From NCBI RefSeq assembly GCF_030325625.1, contig NZ_JACAIS010000005.1:248001-312000 (forward strand): 64,000 nt of DNA, given 5' to 3'. Origin of the DNA: Sphingobacterium sp. N143. GTDB lineage: Bacteria > Bacteroidota > Bacteroidia > Sphingobacteriales > Sphingobacteriaceae. A program made the translations under genes and the position numbers. The notes beneath the pieces were generated by a model. The model had not been told where the DNA came from and searched no databases. It saw only the letters and a list, made by a program, of their open reading frames with translations. Position 1 is the first letter of the stretch; the number at the start of each line of letters is the position of its first letter. Below are positions 9,945 through 19,180 of the stretch, one piece after another.

Positions 9945-11870
9945 ATGAAAAAATATCTGATACTCTTCTTCCTCAGCCTGTCCCTCCAAGGGCTGTTGGG
10001 AAAGGATTTAAACTTACTCACAGGAACTTTCAAGCTGGAGAATCTTAAATCCAGCTTAGTTAAAGACAAAAACTGGGTTCCCTATCCAAAATATGCAGAC
10101 CGTGCAGCCTGGGATCAGCTCATGGCCCCTTTTAGGGATAACATCATCAAAAAAGGAGATAACGCTCTCCATTACCAATGGCAAGTGGTCAAAGCAACAG
10201 ATTACCTAGAATATGAGCGTTCGGGCAACCGTACGATCATGGAAAAGCCCATGAATGAAAACTGTACAGCATTGGCTAACCTTTTACTGGCGGAACTCGC
10301 GGAAGGCAAAGGTCGATACATTGACCAAATTCTGAATGGCAGTTGGCAACTTACAGAAATGGCTACCTGGTCACTATCGGCCCATCTCCCAGCCTTTCAG
10401 TCCACCAAACGGTCTTTGCCTCAGGAACGCACCCAGGTTGTCGATCTCATGGCCGGAGATGTAGGCTCACTGTTATCCTGGGTACACTATTTCTTCCGGG
10501 ATACCTTTAACAAGATAAATCCTGAAATCAGTATCCGTCTAAAACAGCATATCGAACAACGCATTGTACAGCCTTACTTAGACCGTAACGACATGTGGTG
10601 GCAGGCATTGGAACTCAAAGAAGGACAGTTGGTCAACAACTGGAATCCATGGTGCAATTTCAACGTACTTACCTGCCTACTTTTGGTCGAGGACAATCCC
10701 GACATCCAACTCGCAGGAATCTATAAAACCATGTCTTCCGTGGATCGCTTCATGAACTATGTCAAAGCAGATGGTGCCTGTGAAGAAGGTCCTTCCTACT
10801 GGGGGCATGCGGCGGGCAAGCTGTATGATTATCTCAAAATACTTTCCCTCGCAACAAATGGCCAAGTCAATATCTTTGACCAACCGATGATCCGTGATAT
10901 GGGCGAATATATCGCGCAATCGTATATTGGCGGAAACAGATGGGTAGTCAATTTTGCTGATGCCTCCGCAAAAGGTGGTGGAGATCCCCTATTGATTTAT
11001 CGCTATGGCCAGGACGTTAGCAGCAATGACATGATGCAGTTCGCCCGGTACATGGAAAACCTGGGTGACAAAAGCAGTACCTTTAAACCATCGCGGGACA
11101 TCTTTCGCGCCTTTGAAGATCTCCGATGTTATCCGCAGTTAGCAACAACTCAGGCCGCCCTTCCCCAAAATAATTTTAAATGGTATCCGGAGACACAATT
11201 TCTGTACCTGAAAAAAGATAATTTCTTCTTTGCAGCCAAAGGAGGATTTAATAATGAAAGTCACAACCACAATGACGTCGGGAGTTTCATCCTTTATCAG
11301 GATCAAAAACCATTATTCATCGACGCTGGGGTTGGCACCTATACCAAGAAGACCTTTAGCGATGAGCGGTACAGTATTTGGACCATGCAAAGTGCCTACC
11401 ACAACCTCCCCATGATCAATGGTGCTGACCAATCTTTTGGTAAGGAATACAAAGCCGAAAACGTAGCATTCTTCCCTGATCAAAACAGATTCCAGCTGGA
11501 TATAGCAAAGGCTTATCCAAAGTCCGCCAATGTTGAACAATGGCACCGGAGCTATGCACTAGCCTCCAATGGGCTGAGCATTCGGGATGAATTTAGCATT
11601 AAGAATCCAACCCAAGCCAATATCATTCATTTTCTGGTTGCTCAAGAACCTACAATCCATAAAGGGCAAATTACCTTGGGAGAAGGAAATGCCATCTTAC
11701 AGTTTGACCCAGGCCAGTTCATTGCCAGCTATGATACCATTCCACAAGACGATTCCCGTTTGAGCCAAGTCTGGGGCAAGCAACTCTATCGCATCAACCT
11801 GAAGGCCAAAAAAATCAAGTCATCAGGGAAGTACACGTTTATCATTCGTCCCCATGAGAACATGAAATGA
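9945..11870 (+). CDS. Heparinase II/III-like polysaccharide lyase, secreted
   Basis: 641 residues from the ATG at 9945, chosen because it begins a good signal peptide (MKKYLILFF...) and has AGGTGAT six bases upstream. The N-terminal two thirds is an alpha-helical toroid typical of lyases. The C-terminal part carries the heparinase II/III signature NESHNHNDVGSF near residue 440, followed by FIDAGVGTYT. Family members break uronic-acid-containing polysaccharides by beta-elimination, using conserved Tyr and His residues. A trailing beta-sandwich completes the family architecture. The gene opens a three-gene operon; the next start is two bases after this stop. The exact substrate (glycosaminoglycan, alginate or other uronan) cannot be read from sequence. 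Confidence 0.88.
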   Translation: MKKYLILFFLSLSLQGLLGKDLNLLTGTFKLENLKSSLVKDKNWVPYPKYADRAAWDQLMAPFRDNIIKKGDNALHYQWQVVKATDYLEYERSGNRTIMEKPMNENCTALANLLLAELAEGKGRYIDQILNGSWQLTEMATWSLSAHLPAFQSTKRSLPQERTQVVDLMAGDVGSLLSWVHYFFRDTFNKINPEISIRLKQHIEQRIVQPYLDRNDMWWQALELKEGQLVNNWNPWCNFNVLTCLLLVEDNPDIQLAGIYKTMSSVDRFMNYVKADGACEEGPSYWGHAAGKLYDYLKILSLATNGQVNIFDQPMIRDMGEYIAQSYIGGNRWVVNFADASAKGGGDPLLIYRYGQDVSSNDMMQFARYMENLGDKSSTFKPSRDIFRAFEDLRCYPQLATTQAALPQNNFKWYPETQFLYLKKDNFFFAAKGGFNNESHNHNDVGSFILYQDQKPLFIDAGVGTYTKKTFSDERYSIWTMQSAYHNLPMINGADQSFGKEYKAENVAFFPDQNRFQLDIAKAYPKSANVEQWHRSYALASNGLSIRDEFSIKNPTQANIIHFLVAQEPTIHKGQITLGEGNAILQFDPGQFIASYDTIPQDDSRLSQVWGKQLYRINLKAKKIKSSGKYTFIIRPHENMK

Positions 11871-11871
11871 C

Positions 11872-12486
11872 ATGAAAACTGATGAAAGAAATATCATTAG
11901 CACTCTTGCCCAGCTTCTTGTGAACGGTGCGGGTCCTGTCGAGTTTAGGACGACCCTGACCTCACTCCTCAACACCTCTACTCTACTTCGGCCTGGCTTT
12001 CTCGTATTGGCAGATCAATGGCTTAATGCGGACTATACCGCCGCATTCCCCCATGAGAAACTCTGGGCAGATTTCAAAAGTGCTGTCGAAAGCAATCCAG
12101 ATCTTGGTTTTGTCATCATTGAAGGAAGGCAGATTGGAGACATCCCAGGTTTCTACGCTGAGATCAACCGGGTTTATATGGCCGATGAGGACTGGCAAGT
12201 CGGCAACCTTGATGGATTCAATGACTTATTATATGGTGGATTTGGAAAATTAAAAGATGTGAAACAGCAGGGTATCATTTGGAAAGATATAGCACATAGC
12301 AGAAAATCCTTGGGTGTCGAGACGACACTGGCCTATTACCAAGATAAGCTCCAATCAGGTTCCCCCTTTAATCACGCCCATTTTCAACAGCAATTGGAAG
12401 AACTACAGGCAGGCCGAGGCCAAACCTATTTTGATATCGTCACCGAGATCATTCAGTCCCACCCGGAAATAATTTGGATTTATTGA
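11872..12486 (+). CDS. Barstar-like (RNase-inhibitor fold) protein of unknown target
   Basis: 204 residues with no signal peptide, so cytoplasmic. Residues about 80-135 resemble barstar: a strand (GFVIIEGRQI), a helix (PGFYAEINRVYM), then the W..GNLDGFNDLLYGGFG motif, which parallels the NLDALWDCL region of barstar that caps barnase. The first 75 residues and the last 60 are not recognised. Barstar-fold proteins are immunity proteins or inhibitors of secreted or intracellular RNases, but no barnase-like toxin gene is adjacent. It starts two bases after the lyase stop, so it is probably translationally coupled to it. What it does in a sugar-degradation operon is unclear. The family match is made by eye and is moderate. 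Confidence 0.6.
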   Translation: MKTDERNIISTLAQLLVNGAGPVEFRTTLTSLLNTSTLLRPGFLVLADQWLNADYTAAFPHEKLWADFKSAVESNPDLGFVIIEGRQIGDIPGFYAEINRVYMADEDWQVGNLDGFNDLLYGGFGKLKDVKQQGIIWKDIAHSRKSLGVETTLAYYQDKLQSGSPFNHAHFQQQLEELQAGRGQTYFDIVTEIIQSHPEIIWIY

Positions 12487-12527
12487 TCGGCCAAAAACTA
12501 CTATCTTTAGCTAGCTAAACTTTTACT

Positions 12528-13613
12528 ATGAAACATCTTATCCGTCTATTTTTTGTGTTCACTGTGTTGTTTCACAGCACGGCCTATGCCCATGATCCAC
12601 TCAAAGTCGCTGTGGCGGGTCTCAACCATGACCATGTATTTCTTTTATTAAACCTGTACAAAGAAAAAAAAGTAGAAATCATTGGCATTGCCGAAAGCAA
12701 TGAAACATTATCCAAAAAAATCCAGGAACAATACAAGCTGCCAGCATCCGTGTTTTACCGGGACCTTCCCACTTTGTTAAAGCATGTCAAACCAGAGGTT
12801 GTCTTGGCTTATAATCCAACCAATGAGCATATCCAGGTGGCTGAAGTCTGTATGCCCCTTAAGATTCCGGTGATGGTGGAAAAGCCATTGGCGACCACAT
12901 TGGCCGATGCCAAACGTATTGCTGCCTTATCCACAGCAAACCAGACTCCTTTTTTGGTCAATTATGAAACCACCTGGTACCGCAGTAATCAGCAGTTGAA
13001 AGATCTGGTTGACAAAAATGATGTCGGGCAAATTACCCGTATGATTGTGAAAGATGGGCATGAAGGCCCCAAAGAGATTGGATGCAGCAATTATTTCCTG
13101 GACTGGCTCACAGATCCACAAAAAAATGGCGGTGGTGCACTGATGGATTTCGGCTGTTATGGTGCCAATCTGATGACCTGGATCAAAAATGGAGAGAAGC
13201 CCGTATCCGTGACCGCATTTACACAAACACTGAAACCGGCCGTCTATCCAAAAGTAGAAGATGATGCCACCATCATCTTAACTTATCGGGATGGCAGTAC
13301 CGGGATTATCCAGGCATCCTGGGCATGGCCTTACAGTGTAAAAGATTTTCAGGTATTTGGTACCAAGGCCCAGCTTTATGCGCAGAATGACAAAAAGCTG
13401 GTGAAATACCGTCAGCATAACGACCAGCCACAGATCATTCCGACAGAAACTCCTTATTTTGAACATCATATCGCTTATCTGGAAGAACTATTAAAACACA
13501 AGCAGTCAGCAGCGGAAGATTTAAGTTCTTTAAGCAACAATGTGACTGTCATCGAAATTCTTGAGGCGGCCCAAAGATCGGCCAAAGAAGGGAAATCCAT
13601 TTTTTTGAATTAG
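12528..13613 (+). CDS. Exported Gfo/Idh/MocA-family oxidoreductase
   Basis: 361 residues with an N-terminal signal peptide ending near residue 21 (TAYAH), so the protein is probably periplasmic. The Rossmann nucleotide-binding start follows (VAVAGLNHDHV). E118-K119-P120 in VEKPLAT is the hallmark EKP motif of the family. The C-terminal alpha/beta domain carries GGGALMDFGCYG. Such proteins use a tightly bound NAD(P) in sugar oxidation, epimerisation or redox-neutral hydrolysis (as in GH109). Export with a cofactor usually needs Tat or periplasmic loading; I do not see a twin-arginine, only one Arg in the n-region. Third gene of the lyase operon, 41 bases after the barstar-like gene. It may act on the sugar acids released by the lyase (inference). 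Confidence 0.85.
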   Translation: MKHLIRLFFVFTVLFHSTAYAHDPLKVAVAGLNHDHVFLLLNLYKEKKVEIIGIAESNETLSKKIQEQYKLPASVFYRDLPTLLKHVKPEVVLAYNPTNEHIQVAEVCMPLKIPVMVEKPLATTLADAKRIAALSTANQTPFLVNYETTWYRSNQQLKDLVDKNDVGQITRMIVKDGHEGPKEIGCSNYFLDWLTDPQKNGGGALMDFGCYGANLMTWIKNGEKPVSVTAFTQTLKPAVYPKVEDDATIILTYRDGSTGIIQASWAWPYSVKDFQVFGTKAQLYAQNDKKLVKYRQHNDQPQIIPTETPYFEHHIAYLEELLKHKQSAAEDLSSLSNNVTVIEILEAAQRSAKEGKSIFLN

Positions 13614-13623
13614 GCTTCAAAAA

Positions 13624-13670
13624 AATACGATATGTGGGCCATGATCCCGCATATCGTATTGATCTTTTTT
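13624..13670. terminator. Bidirectional terminator between the oxidoreductase and susD
   Basis: AATACGATATG (13624-13634) pairs with CATATCGTATT (13650-13660), extended inward through a GGG/CCC pair. A T-rich run follows at 13665-13670 on the plus strand and seven A lie on the other side. It separates two convergent stop codons 59 bases apart. Confidence 0.85.
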
Positions 13671-13671
13671 A

Positions 13672-15195
13672 TTAATAACCCGGGTTTTGGTACATACGCT
13701 CCGGATCGAGCTTAAATTCATCAAAGGGAATTGGATAGTACCTATCTTTTGTGGAGATATTGGATATTTTGGCATTACCATAATCAGCCTGGTTTTTGGT
13801 CTTGAAATAACTGACCAGTTCCTGTGCATTATAGTTACGGATCAGGTCAAACCAGCGTTGATTCTCAAAAGCCAACTCTACACGGCGTTCATGCAAAATA
13901 GCATCTTTCAATGTCGGATATTTGGTACGGTAGGCCGTATTTAACATTGAAGTGGCATAAGCAGGAAGTCCTGAACGCTGGCGGACCTCATCCAGCAGGG
14001 CAATCGCTTCACCTTCCTTACCCAGATGATATTTAGCTTCTGCCAGCAGCAGCATCACATCTGCGTAACGGATCAATATCCAGTCGTTGCCGCCCCAACC
14101 ATTCGTTCCAGCCCCATCACTATTGTCCCTGAATTTGGTCACAAACCAATCGTTTACCTGTGGATCTTTCGCAAATTTCACAGAAAAATCTTTCCTTAGA
14201 TCGCCCTGCTCATAGTCCTTGATCAGATCCAGTTTCACCACCTCACCCACACCTGTCGACGGATACTTGGAATTGACCGTCTCGCCTTTAGCCTGGGAAT
14301 TACGCGCGATACTGGAACTGTAATTTTGGTCACCTTGCTTATACTCCACCTGAAAAATAAGTTCCTTACAGGTCTTTTTCTTGCTCACATCAAACACCTC
14401 TGTATAGGGTATCTCATTTAATTTACCAAAGGTCCGCAGCTGATATGCTGCATTGAGGTATTGTTCTGCTTTCGCCAAGTTTTCGGCAGCTGATGCAGTC
14501 TGTGTGGTGCCCAAGGTTAAATATACTTGTCCCAATACAGCATTGATGGCAGCTTTGGATGCCCTACCTACCACATAGTCATGTTGCGTATTCGGAATAT
14601 CGCTCGATAAGGCTTCTGTCAGATCTTTGATAATCTGCTGGTAAACGACAGGTTCCTTTTCACGAAAGGCCAGCTCATCCGCCTGTTCCTTACTGGTCAC
14701 CTGCACTGTAGACAAGGGAATATCGCCAAACTTGCGGACCAGATGAAAATACAGCAATGCCCGCACAAATTTTGCTTCTGCAACATAGCGTCCCTTTAAT
14801 TCATCACTGGAGAAAGTCACATCATCCACATGGGAGAGGACGACATTACAGCGGCTAATTGCAGCATACATGGCTGACCAATGTGTTTTGAGATAGGTAT
14901 TACTCGGCAATAAGGAGAAATCATTAAATTGAAAAGGCTCTCCCGCGTTGGACTGGTTGTCATTGCGGCCTGTATTATCAGCGCGTTCTTCATTGTACAG
15001 CGTACTGGATTCACCAAGGGTGCTTCCCGAACGTAAAGATTGATAAAGACCATTAACGGCTAGTAGTACATCGTTTTCTGACTTAAAATAGTCATTGATC
15101 GTAACCGCATTGGGGTCTTTTTGATTTAAAAAATCCTTGCTGCATGAAGATAGTGCCAGCAGAACAAAGGGTAGTATATATCTTTTTTTCATCAT
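13672..15195 (-). CDS. SusD/RagB family outer-membrane lipoprotein
   Basis: 507 residues. A lipoprotein signal ends at LSSC (about residues 14-18). The N-terminal SusD motif is KDFLNQKDPNAVTINDYF followed by NGLYQSLR. The TPR-like helical part includes AEAKFVRALLYFHLVRKFGDIPL, and the C-terminal signature ERRVELAFENQRWFDLIR is present. The protein binds glycans at the cell surface and acts as a lid on the SusC channel encoded by the gene just upstream (gap of 7 bases). Two Met codons open the gene; either is possible. It is convergent with the lyase operon, so the two units may form one polysaccharide-utilisation locus with two promoters. Confidence 0.95.
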   Translation of the reverse strand: MMKKRYILPFVLLALSSCSKDFLNQKDPNAVTINDYFKSENDVLLAVNGLYQSLRSGSTLGESSTLYNEERADNTGRNDNQSNAGEPFQFNDFSLLPSNTYLKTHWSAMYAAISRCNVVLSHVDDVTFSSDELKGRYVAEAKFVRALLYFHLVRKFGDIPLSTVQVTSKEQADELAFREKEPVVYQQIIKDLTEALSSDIPNTQHDYVVGRASKAAINAVLGQVYLTLGTTQTASAAENLAKAEQYLNAAYQLRTFGKLNEIPYTEVFDVSKKKTCKELIFQVEYKQGDQNYSSSIARNSQAKGETVNSKYPSTGVGEVVKLDLIKDYEQGDLRKDFSVKFAKDPQVNDWFVTKFRDNSDGAGTNGWGGNDWILIRYADVMLLLAEAKYHLGKEGEAIALLDEVRQRSGLPAYATSMLNTAYRTKYPTLKDAILHERRVELAFENQRWFDLIRNYNAQELVSYFKTKNQADYGNAKISNISTKDRYYPIPFDEFKLDPERMYQNPGY

Positions 15196-15202
15196 GTATA
15201 TT

Positions 15203-18200
15203 TTAAAAAGTAACTTTCAGACCAAGGTTATAAGATCTTACCAATGGATAAAGCCCATAATCCACCCCTGGGGTCAGATTACCGCGCTGGTTATAGTCCG
15301 GTTCAGGGTTATAGCCTTTATATTTAGTGATCGTGAATGGATTATCAACAGTTGCATAGATCCGTATTCCGGACAAGGTCAGCTTCTCCGCCAAGCTTTT
15401 AGGCATATTATACCCCAAAGCAATATTGGTCATGCGGAAAAATGAGCCGTCTTGCAGGTAAAAATCGGACAGACGTGTACTGTTACTCTGTGTACCACCA
15501 CGGGAGGCACGGTACACCTTTCCATTTCCCGGATTCTGGGCCGAACGATATCGGTCGGCAACATCAGCATATTGATTTCCGGATCCCTCCATATTATAGA
15601 GGTAGTAATCGTAGCCATCCAGTACTTTATTACCCTGAGCACCATTAAACGATGCTCTTAAGTCAAATGCCTTATACCGCATGTTCAGGGCAAAACCATA
15701 GGTAAAGTTGGGATGTGGATTACCGATTACCCTCTTATCGGCATCATTGACAATACCATTGCCGTCCACATCTTCGAAATAAAGATCTCCGGGCTGTAAA
15801 GGGGTTGTTGAAGCAGCAGATGGGGCCACCGATTTATAGTTTTCCTCAGTTGCCACACCCAATACCTTAAAGCCATAGAACATCCCTATCGGACTTCCTT
15901 CCTGTGTGATATGGGTCAGGTAAGAACGTTCGGCACCATTGGTCAGGATTGTTGAGGCACCGCCCAGGTCCAGCACTTTATTGCGGTTGACATTGATATT
16001 TCCATTAACGCCGAGTTCAAATTCATCCTTACGCAGCAAAGTCGCATCAATCTGCACATCAAAGCCTTTATTTTGCACTTTAGAATTCGGCAGGTTGGTC
16101 AATATGGTCGTAGATCCAGATACTGCAGAAATCGGCTGATCAAACAATAAATTAAATGAACGGCTCAGATAAAAATTGGTCATAATGTTCAACCGGCCTT
16201 TCAACAGACCGAGATCTAATCCCGCATTATATTGAGAGGTTGTCTCCCAGCTCAGGTTAGGATCATACAGGTCTCCGGCTGTATATCCTGTCTCAACTTT
16301 ATCCCCCAGGATCACCCCGGCAGGAGAGTTAAATACCGATACCGCACGATACTCCTTGATGTTGTTATTGCCACTGCGTCCCCAGCTTGCTCTTAATTTA
16401 ACGGTCGACTGCTGCCCCAGCCAGTTGGTATAAAAATGCTCTTTGGAAATCGTCCATCCTCCGGAAACCGAAGGGAAAGTTCCCCATTTATTATTTGGTC
16501 CGAATCTCGATGAGCCATCTGTCCGGATAGAGGCCGAAAGGAAATATTTGGAATCAAAGCTATAGTTTACACGGCTGAAATAAGATTGCAGGGTGGTGAT
16601 ACGTTTGAAGGTATCGTCCTTCAGCAATTGGAAATTCGACGGGTCAGCTCCTTTATCTGTGATTTCACCAATGGCATTATTCTGAAATCCATTGGCTCGC
16701 ACTCCTTGATAATCTAAGTCTGTTCGCTGTGCGGAATAGCCCAAAAGTGCAGAAACCTGATGTTTTTCACCAAAAGTTTTGTTGTAATTCAACGTTGTTT
16801 CCAACAGCTTGTCCAACTCATTTCTGGTCTTGGCATCCGCATAGGCGGCAGAGATTGCCTGTGGAGAATTAGGTCTGTTATTACCATCGGAAATACTTGT
16901 CGGACGAAAGTAATCGTACTTTTCATCGTAGGTGGATAATCCACCATTCACCTTCAGGTTCAGTCCATCAATAATGGAAAAATCTGCAAAGGCATTGTAT
17001 AACCCCCTCTTGCCCCGACGGTTATTTTTGATCTCCGTGACATATGCCAACGGATTTTCAGGATTCTGAATACCATAATTATTCGCCGAGAGGTCGGCCA
17101 TCAGGTATTGGGCATAAGAACCGTCTTCATTATAGACGGGAAGTGTAGGCAGATAGATCAATGCCGCCATGGAAGGGCTGCGGTCGTACCGACCGGTGGT
17201 CACCTCATTGTTATCATTGTAGGTGAATGATACATTTGCACCGACTGTAAGTCTTTTACTCACCTTACTATCTATATTTGCACGAAAATTAAACACCTTC
17301 TGATCTGTCCCCAGCATAATTCCTTGTTGATTCTGGTAGGAGCCGCTCAGAAAATACCTGTTTTTATCATTGCCCCCATAAGCAGATAAATTGTGCCGTT
17401 GGAAAGGAGCGTTACGATACAGGGCATCCTGCCAATCGGTATCATAGGTGGATTTTTTTGCTGTTCCGGTAGCAAAATCATAGTATGCATCCGGAATACT
17501 CACGGATCCGGCGTTTCCAACATTGGCAATACGGGTTGCATTATCATCAAAACGCCGGCTATCGCTCCATGCGATACCTTTTGCTGTAAGCAAGTCTTTA
17601 TACGAATTATTACGTCCATCGATCAAAAGATCAATAAACTGTTCGGCATTCAGCAGATCGACCTTCTTCGAAAGCTGGCCAAACCCTCCCAGCACTTCAT
17701 AATCAATATGACTTTTACCTTCTTTACCACGTTTGGTGGTGATCAGCACCACACCGCCAGCCGCACGCGATCCATAGATCGCTGCCGAGGCTGCATCTTT
17801 TAACACATCGATCGATTCGATATCATTGGGATTGATATTTAAATTATTTCCGGCCGGATAACCATCGATCACATATAATGGATCCGATCCAGCATTGATC
17901 GAGCCCATCCCACGGACGCGGATTTTAGTACCATCATAAGGTGCACCACTTGTCTGCGACACCTGTACCCCCGCCACTTTACCAACCAATGCCTGTGATA
18001 ATTTTGGTGCACTTAAATTCAATTCCTCCGCTTTGACACTGGCAATTGCTCCCGTTACATCGGATTTTCTTATTTTCTGATAACCAATGGAAACTGTGAC
18101 TTCTTCCAGTGTATTTTCTGCAACCTGAAGGGAGAAGATCTGCCCATTGGACTGAGTAACACGGTGGACCAGGGCACGAAAGCCCACATAAGAAATGCTG

Positions 18201-18457
18201 AGTTCATCTCCGATTTTGGCAGTGATCTGAAAGTTTCCTTTTTCATCTGACTGGGCAGATACTTTACTGCTGAGGTTCTGAATAGTTGCTCCTGAAACCG
18301 GAGTTCCCTGCGCATCGACGACACGGGCCCGGATCGTGCCCTGCTGGGCATGCATCAATGCTGATGAGGTTAATAGGAGAGGTTTGGCTTGAACAGCTGG
18401 TGAGCTCGCTGCAATGGCACATAATAACCAAAAGGCATTGTTGGTTTTAAATTTCAT
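15203..18457 (-). CDS. SusC/RagA family TonB-linked outer-membrane transporter
   Basis: 1084 residues. A signal peptide is followed by a carboxypeptidase-regulatory-like domain (about 40-115; IRARVVDAQGTPVSGATI). The plug (about 125-240) contains the SusC signature GKVAGVQVSQ, then IRVRGMGSINAGSDPLYVIDGYPAG and AAIYGSRAAGGVVLITTKRGK. The barrel ends in Phe (LGLKVTF). It imports oligosaccharides too large for porins, powered by TonB/ExbBD. It is the first gene of the susC-susD operon. A 9-bp inverted repeat lies about 96-140 bases upstream of the start and could be a regulator site. No linked sigma/anti-sigma pair or hybrid two-component sensor is present, so the regulator is not evident. Confidence 0.96.
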   Translation of the reverse strand: MKFKTNNAFWLLCAIAASSPAVQAKPLLLTSSALMHAQQGTIRARVVDAQGTPVSGATIQNLSSKVSAQSDEKGNFQITAKIGDELSISYVGFRALVHRVTQSNGQIFSLQVAENTLEEVTVSIGYQKIRKSDVTGAIASVKAEELNLSAPKLSQALVGKVAGVQVSQTSGAPYDGTKIRVRGMGSINAGSDPLYVIDGYPAGNNLNINPNDIESIDVLKDAASAAIYGSRAAGGVVLITTKRGKEGKSHIDYEVLGGFGQLSKKVDLLNAEQFIDLLIDGRNNSYKDLLTAKGIAWSDSRRFDDNATRIANVGNAGSVSIPDAYYDFATGTAKKSTYDTDWQDALYRNAPFQRHNLSAYGGNDKNRYFLSGSYQNQQGIMLGTDQKVFNFRANIDSKVSKRLTVGANVSFTYNDNNEVTTGRYDRSPSMAALIYLPTLPVYNEDGSYAQYLMADLSANNYGIQNPENPLAYVTEIKNNRRGKRGLYNAFADFSIIDGLNLKVNGGLSTYDEKYDYFRPTSISDGNNRPNSPQAISAAYADAKTRNELDKLLETTLNYNKTFGEKHQVSALLGYSAQRTDLDYQGVRANGFQNNAIGEITDKGADPSNFQLLKDDTFKRITTLQSYFSRVNYSFDSKYFLSASIRTDGSSRFGPNNKWGTFPSVSGGWTISKEHFYTNWLGQQSTVKLRASWGRSGNNNIKEYRAVSVFNSPAGVILGDKVETGYTAGDLYDPNLSWETTSQYNAGLDLGLLKGRLNIMTNFYLSRSFNLLFDQPISAVSGSTTILTNLPNSKVQNKGFDVQIDATLLRKDEFELGVNGNINVNRNKVLDLGGASTILTNGAERSYLTHITQEGSPIGMFYGFKVLGVATEENYKSVAPSAASTTPLQPGDLYFEDVDGNGIVNDADKRVIGNPHPNFTYGFALNMRYKAFDLRASFNGAQGNKVLDGYDYYLYNMEGSGNQYADVADRYRSAQNPGNGKVYRASRGGTQSNSTRLSDFYLQDGSFFRMTNIALGYNMPKSLAEKLTLSGIRIYATVDNPFTITKYKGYNPEPDYNQRGNLTPGVDYGLYPLVRSYNLGLKVTF

Positions 18458-18552
18458 AAGTAGTGCATTTGATTTATGGGTACAAGATTACAAATGCTAT
18501 ATGAAGATAGGGTGAATAAAAGATTAACAGTTTTTAACTAAACCGGGTTAGC

Positions 18553-18597
18553 AAGCAACAAAACCTTAACATAAGGATAACAACTTACTTGTTGCTT
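18553..18597. promoter_or_regulatory. Inverted repeat upstream of susC, possible operator
   Basis: AAGCAACAA (18553-18561) and TTGTTGCTT (18589-18597) are perfect complements separated by 27 bases. They lie in the 315-base gap (18458-18772) in front of the leftward susC. The spacing suits a protein-binding site or a weak hairpin. I found no TAnnTTTG box in this gap; besides this repeat and the hairpin at 18658-18714 I see nothing else. Confidence 0.3.
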
Positions 18598-18657
18598 TCT
18601 TGCATGACATGTATGCTCAGGTCAGTAATTCTAGTGCGAACAGGTAGACAGGGTCAC

Positions 18658-18714
18658 AGCAGCCCTCATTGCACCAGCTATTCTTGAAGGGAAGCTGGTG
18701 CAATGAGGGCTGCT
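18658..18714. terminator. Long perfect hairpin at the end of the six-gene operon
   Basis: The arms 18658-18679 and 18693-18714 are perfect complements of 22 bases, with a 13-base loop. The core is GCAGCCCTCATTG pairing with CAATGAGGGCTGC. The T-rich tail (TCTTTTA) lies on the plus side, although the gene it follows (18773-19144) reads left; in the leftward direction the tail is not T-rich. It may still end the leftward operon or block readthrough from either side. The unusual length makes a repetitive palindromic element another possibility. Confidence 0.6.
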
Positions 18715-18772
18715 CTTTTACGGCTTTGCCTTATGCAATGATTACTGAAACAGCAATAATTTTATAAGTCAA

Positions 18773-19144
18773 TTATTGTGTTGAGCGGTCGTCTTCTCCT
18801 TTCATAATCTTATGGATCCGGTCTTCCAGAACCTTATTATGCCAGCCTTCCAGGAGTTTCTTTGTCTTTTCGACCACATCATCCCCACCAGCATCCATGA
18901 TTTTCACCCAATTCTCGGCAAACTCTTCATATTCAAACATGATCCCCTCAGACTGTGTATACTGAATCATATACTCCATGGCAAATAAATTTGCCCAGCG
19001 ATCAGGATGAGTGGGGTAACACATATACTGTGCAATGTCAATTTTGTCAATAAATTCCTGCACCACTTCCTCTGGAGTAAAATTGAATATATCGCAGAAC
19101 TGTTTAAATTCTGTTGTTAATTTAATGCTTTCTAAAGTTTTCAT
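18773..19144 (-). CDS. Hypothetical protein, last gene of the SNF2 operon
   Basis: 123 residues, acidic, no signal peptide or membrane segment. I do not recognise a named family. Residues 13-65 (FKQFCDIFNFTPEEVVQEFIDK, then ANLFAMEYMIQYTQSEG) align by eye with residues 15-68 of the product of the gene just upstream (19181-19933): both show F-x2-x-C-E/D-L/I-F, then a helix with QxF(I/L)D, then N(L)A and a hydrophobic helix. The two proteins therefore probably share a small helical domain. It follows that gene by 36 bases and is the last of six leftward genes. The function is unknown. Confidence 0.75.
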   Translation of the reverse strand: MKTLESIKLTTEFKQFCDIFNFTPEEVVQEFIDKIDIAQYMCYPTHPDRWANLFAMEYMIQYTQSEGIMFEYEEFAENWVKIMDAGGDDVVEKTKKLLEGWHNKVLEDRIHKIMKGEDDRSTQ

Positions 19145-19180
19145 CTGATTCGTATTCTTTTTGATTAATGCTAATTTTAA

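Noticed and set aside
9776-10048. Open frame with protein-like composition (YDQDEECIPFEESLEV...) ahead of and overlapping the heparinase-like gene
   Set aside because: It has no start codon other than TTG, no match I recognise, and runs out of phase into the signal peptide region of a well-supported gene. A decayed remnant cannot be excluded.
17393-17803. 136-codon open frame opposite susC
   Set aside because: Antisense to the conserved plug region of SusC; its composition reflects the complementary strand.
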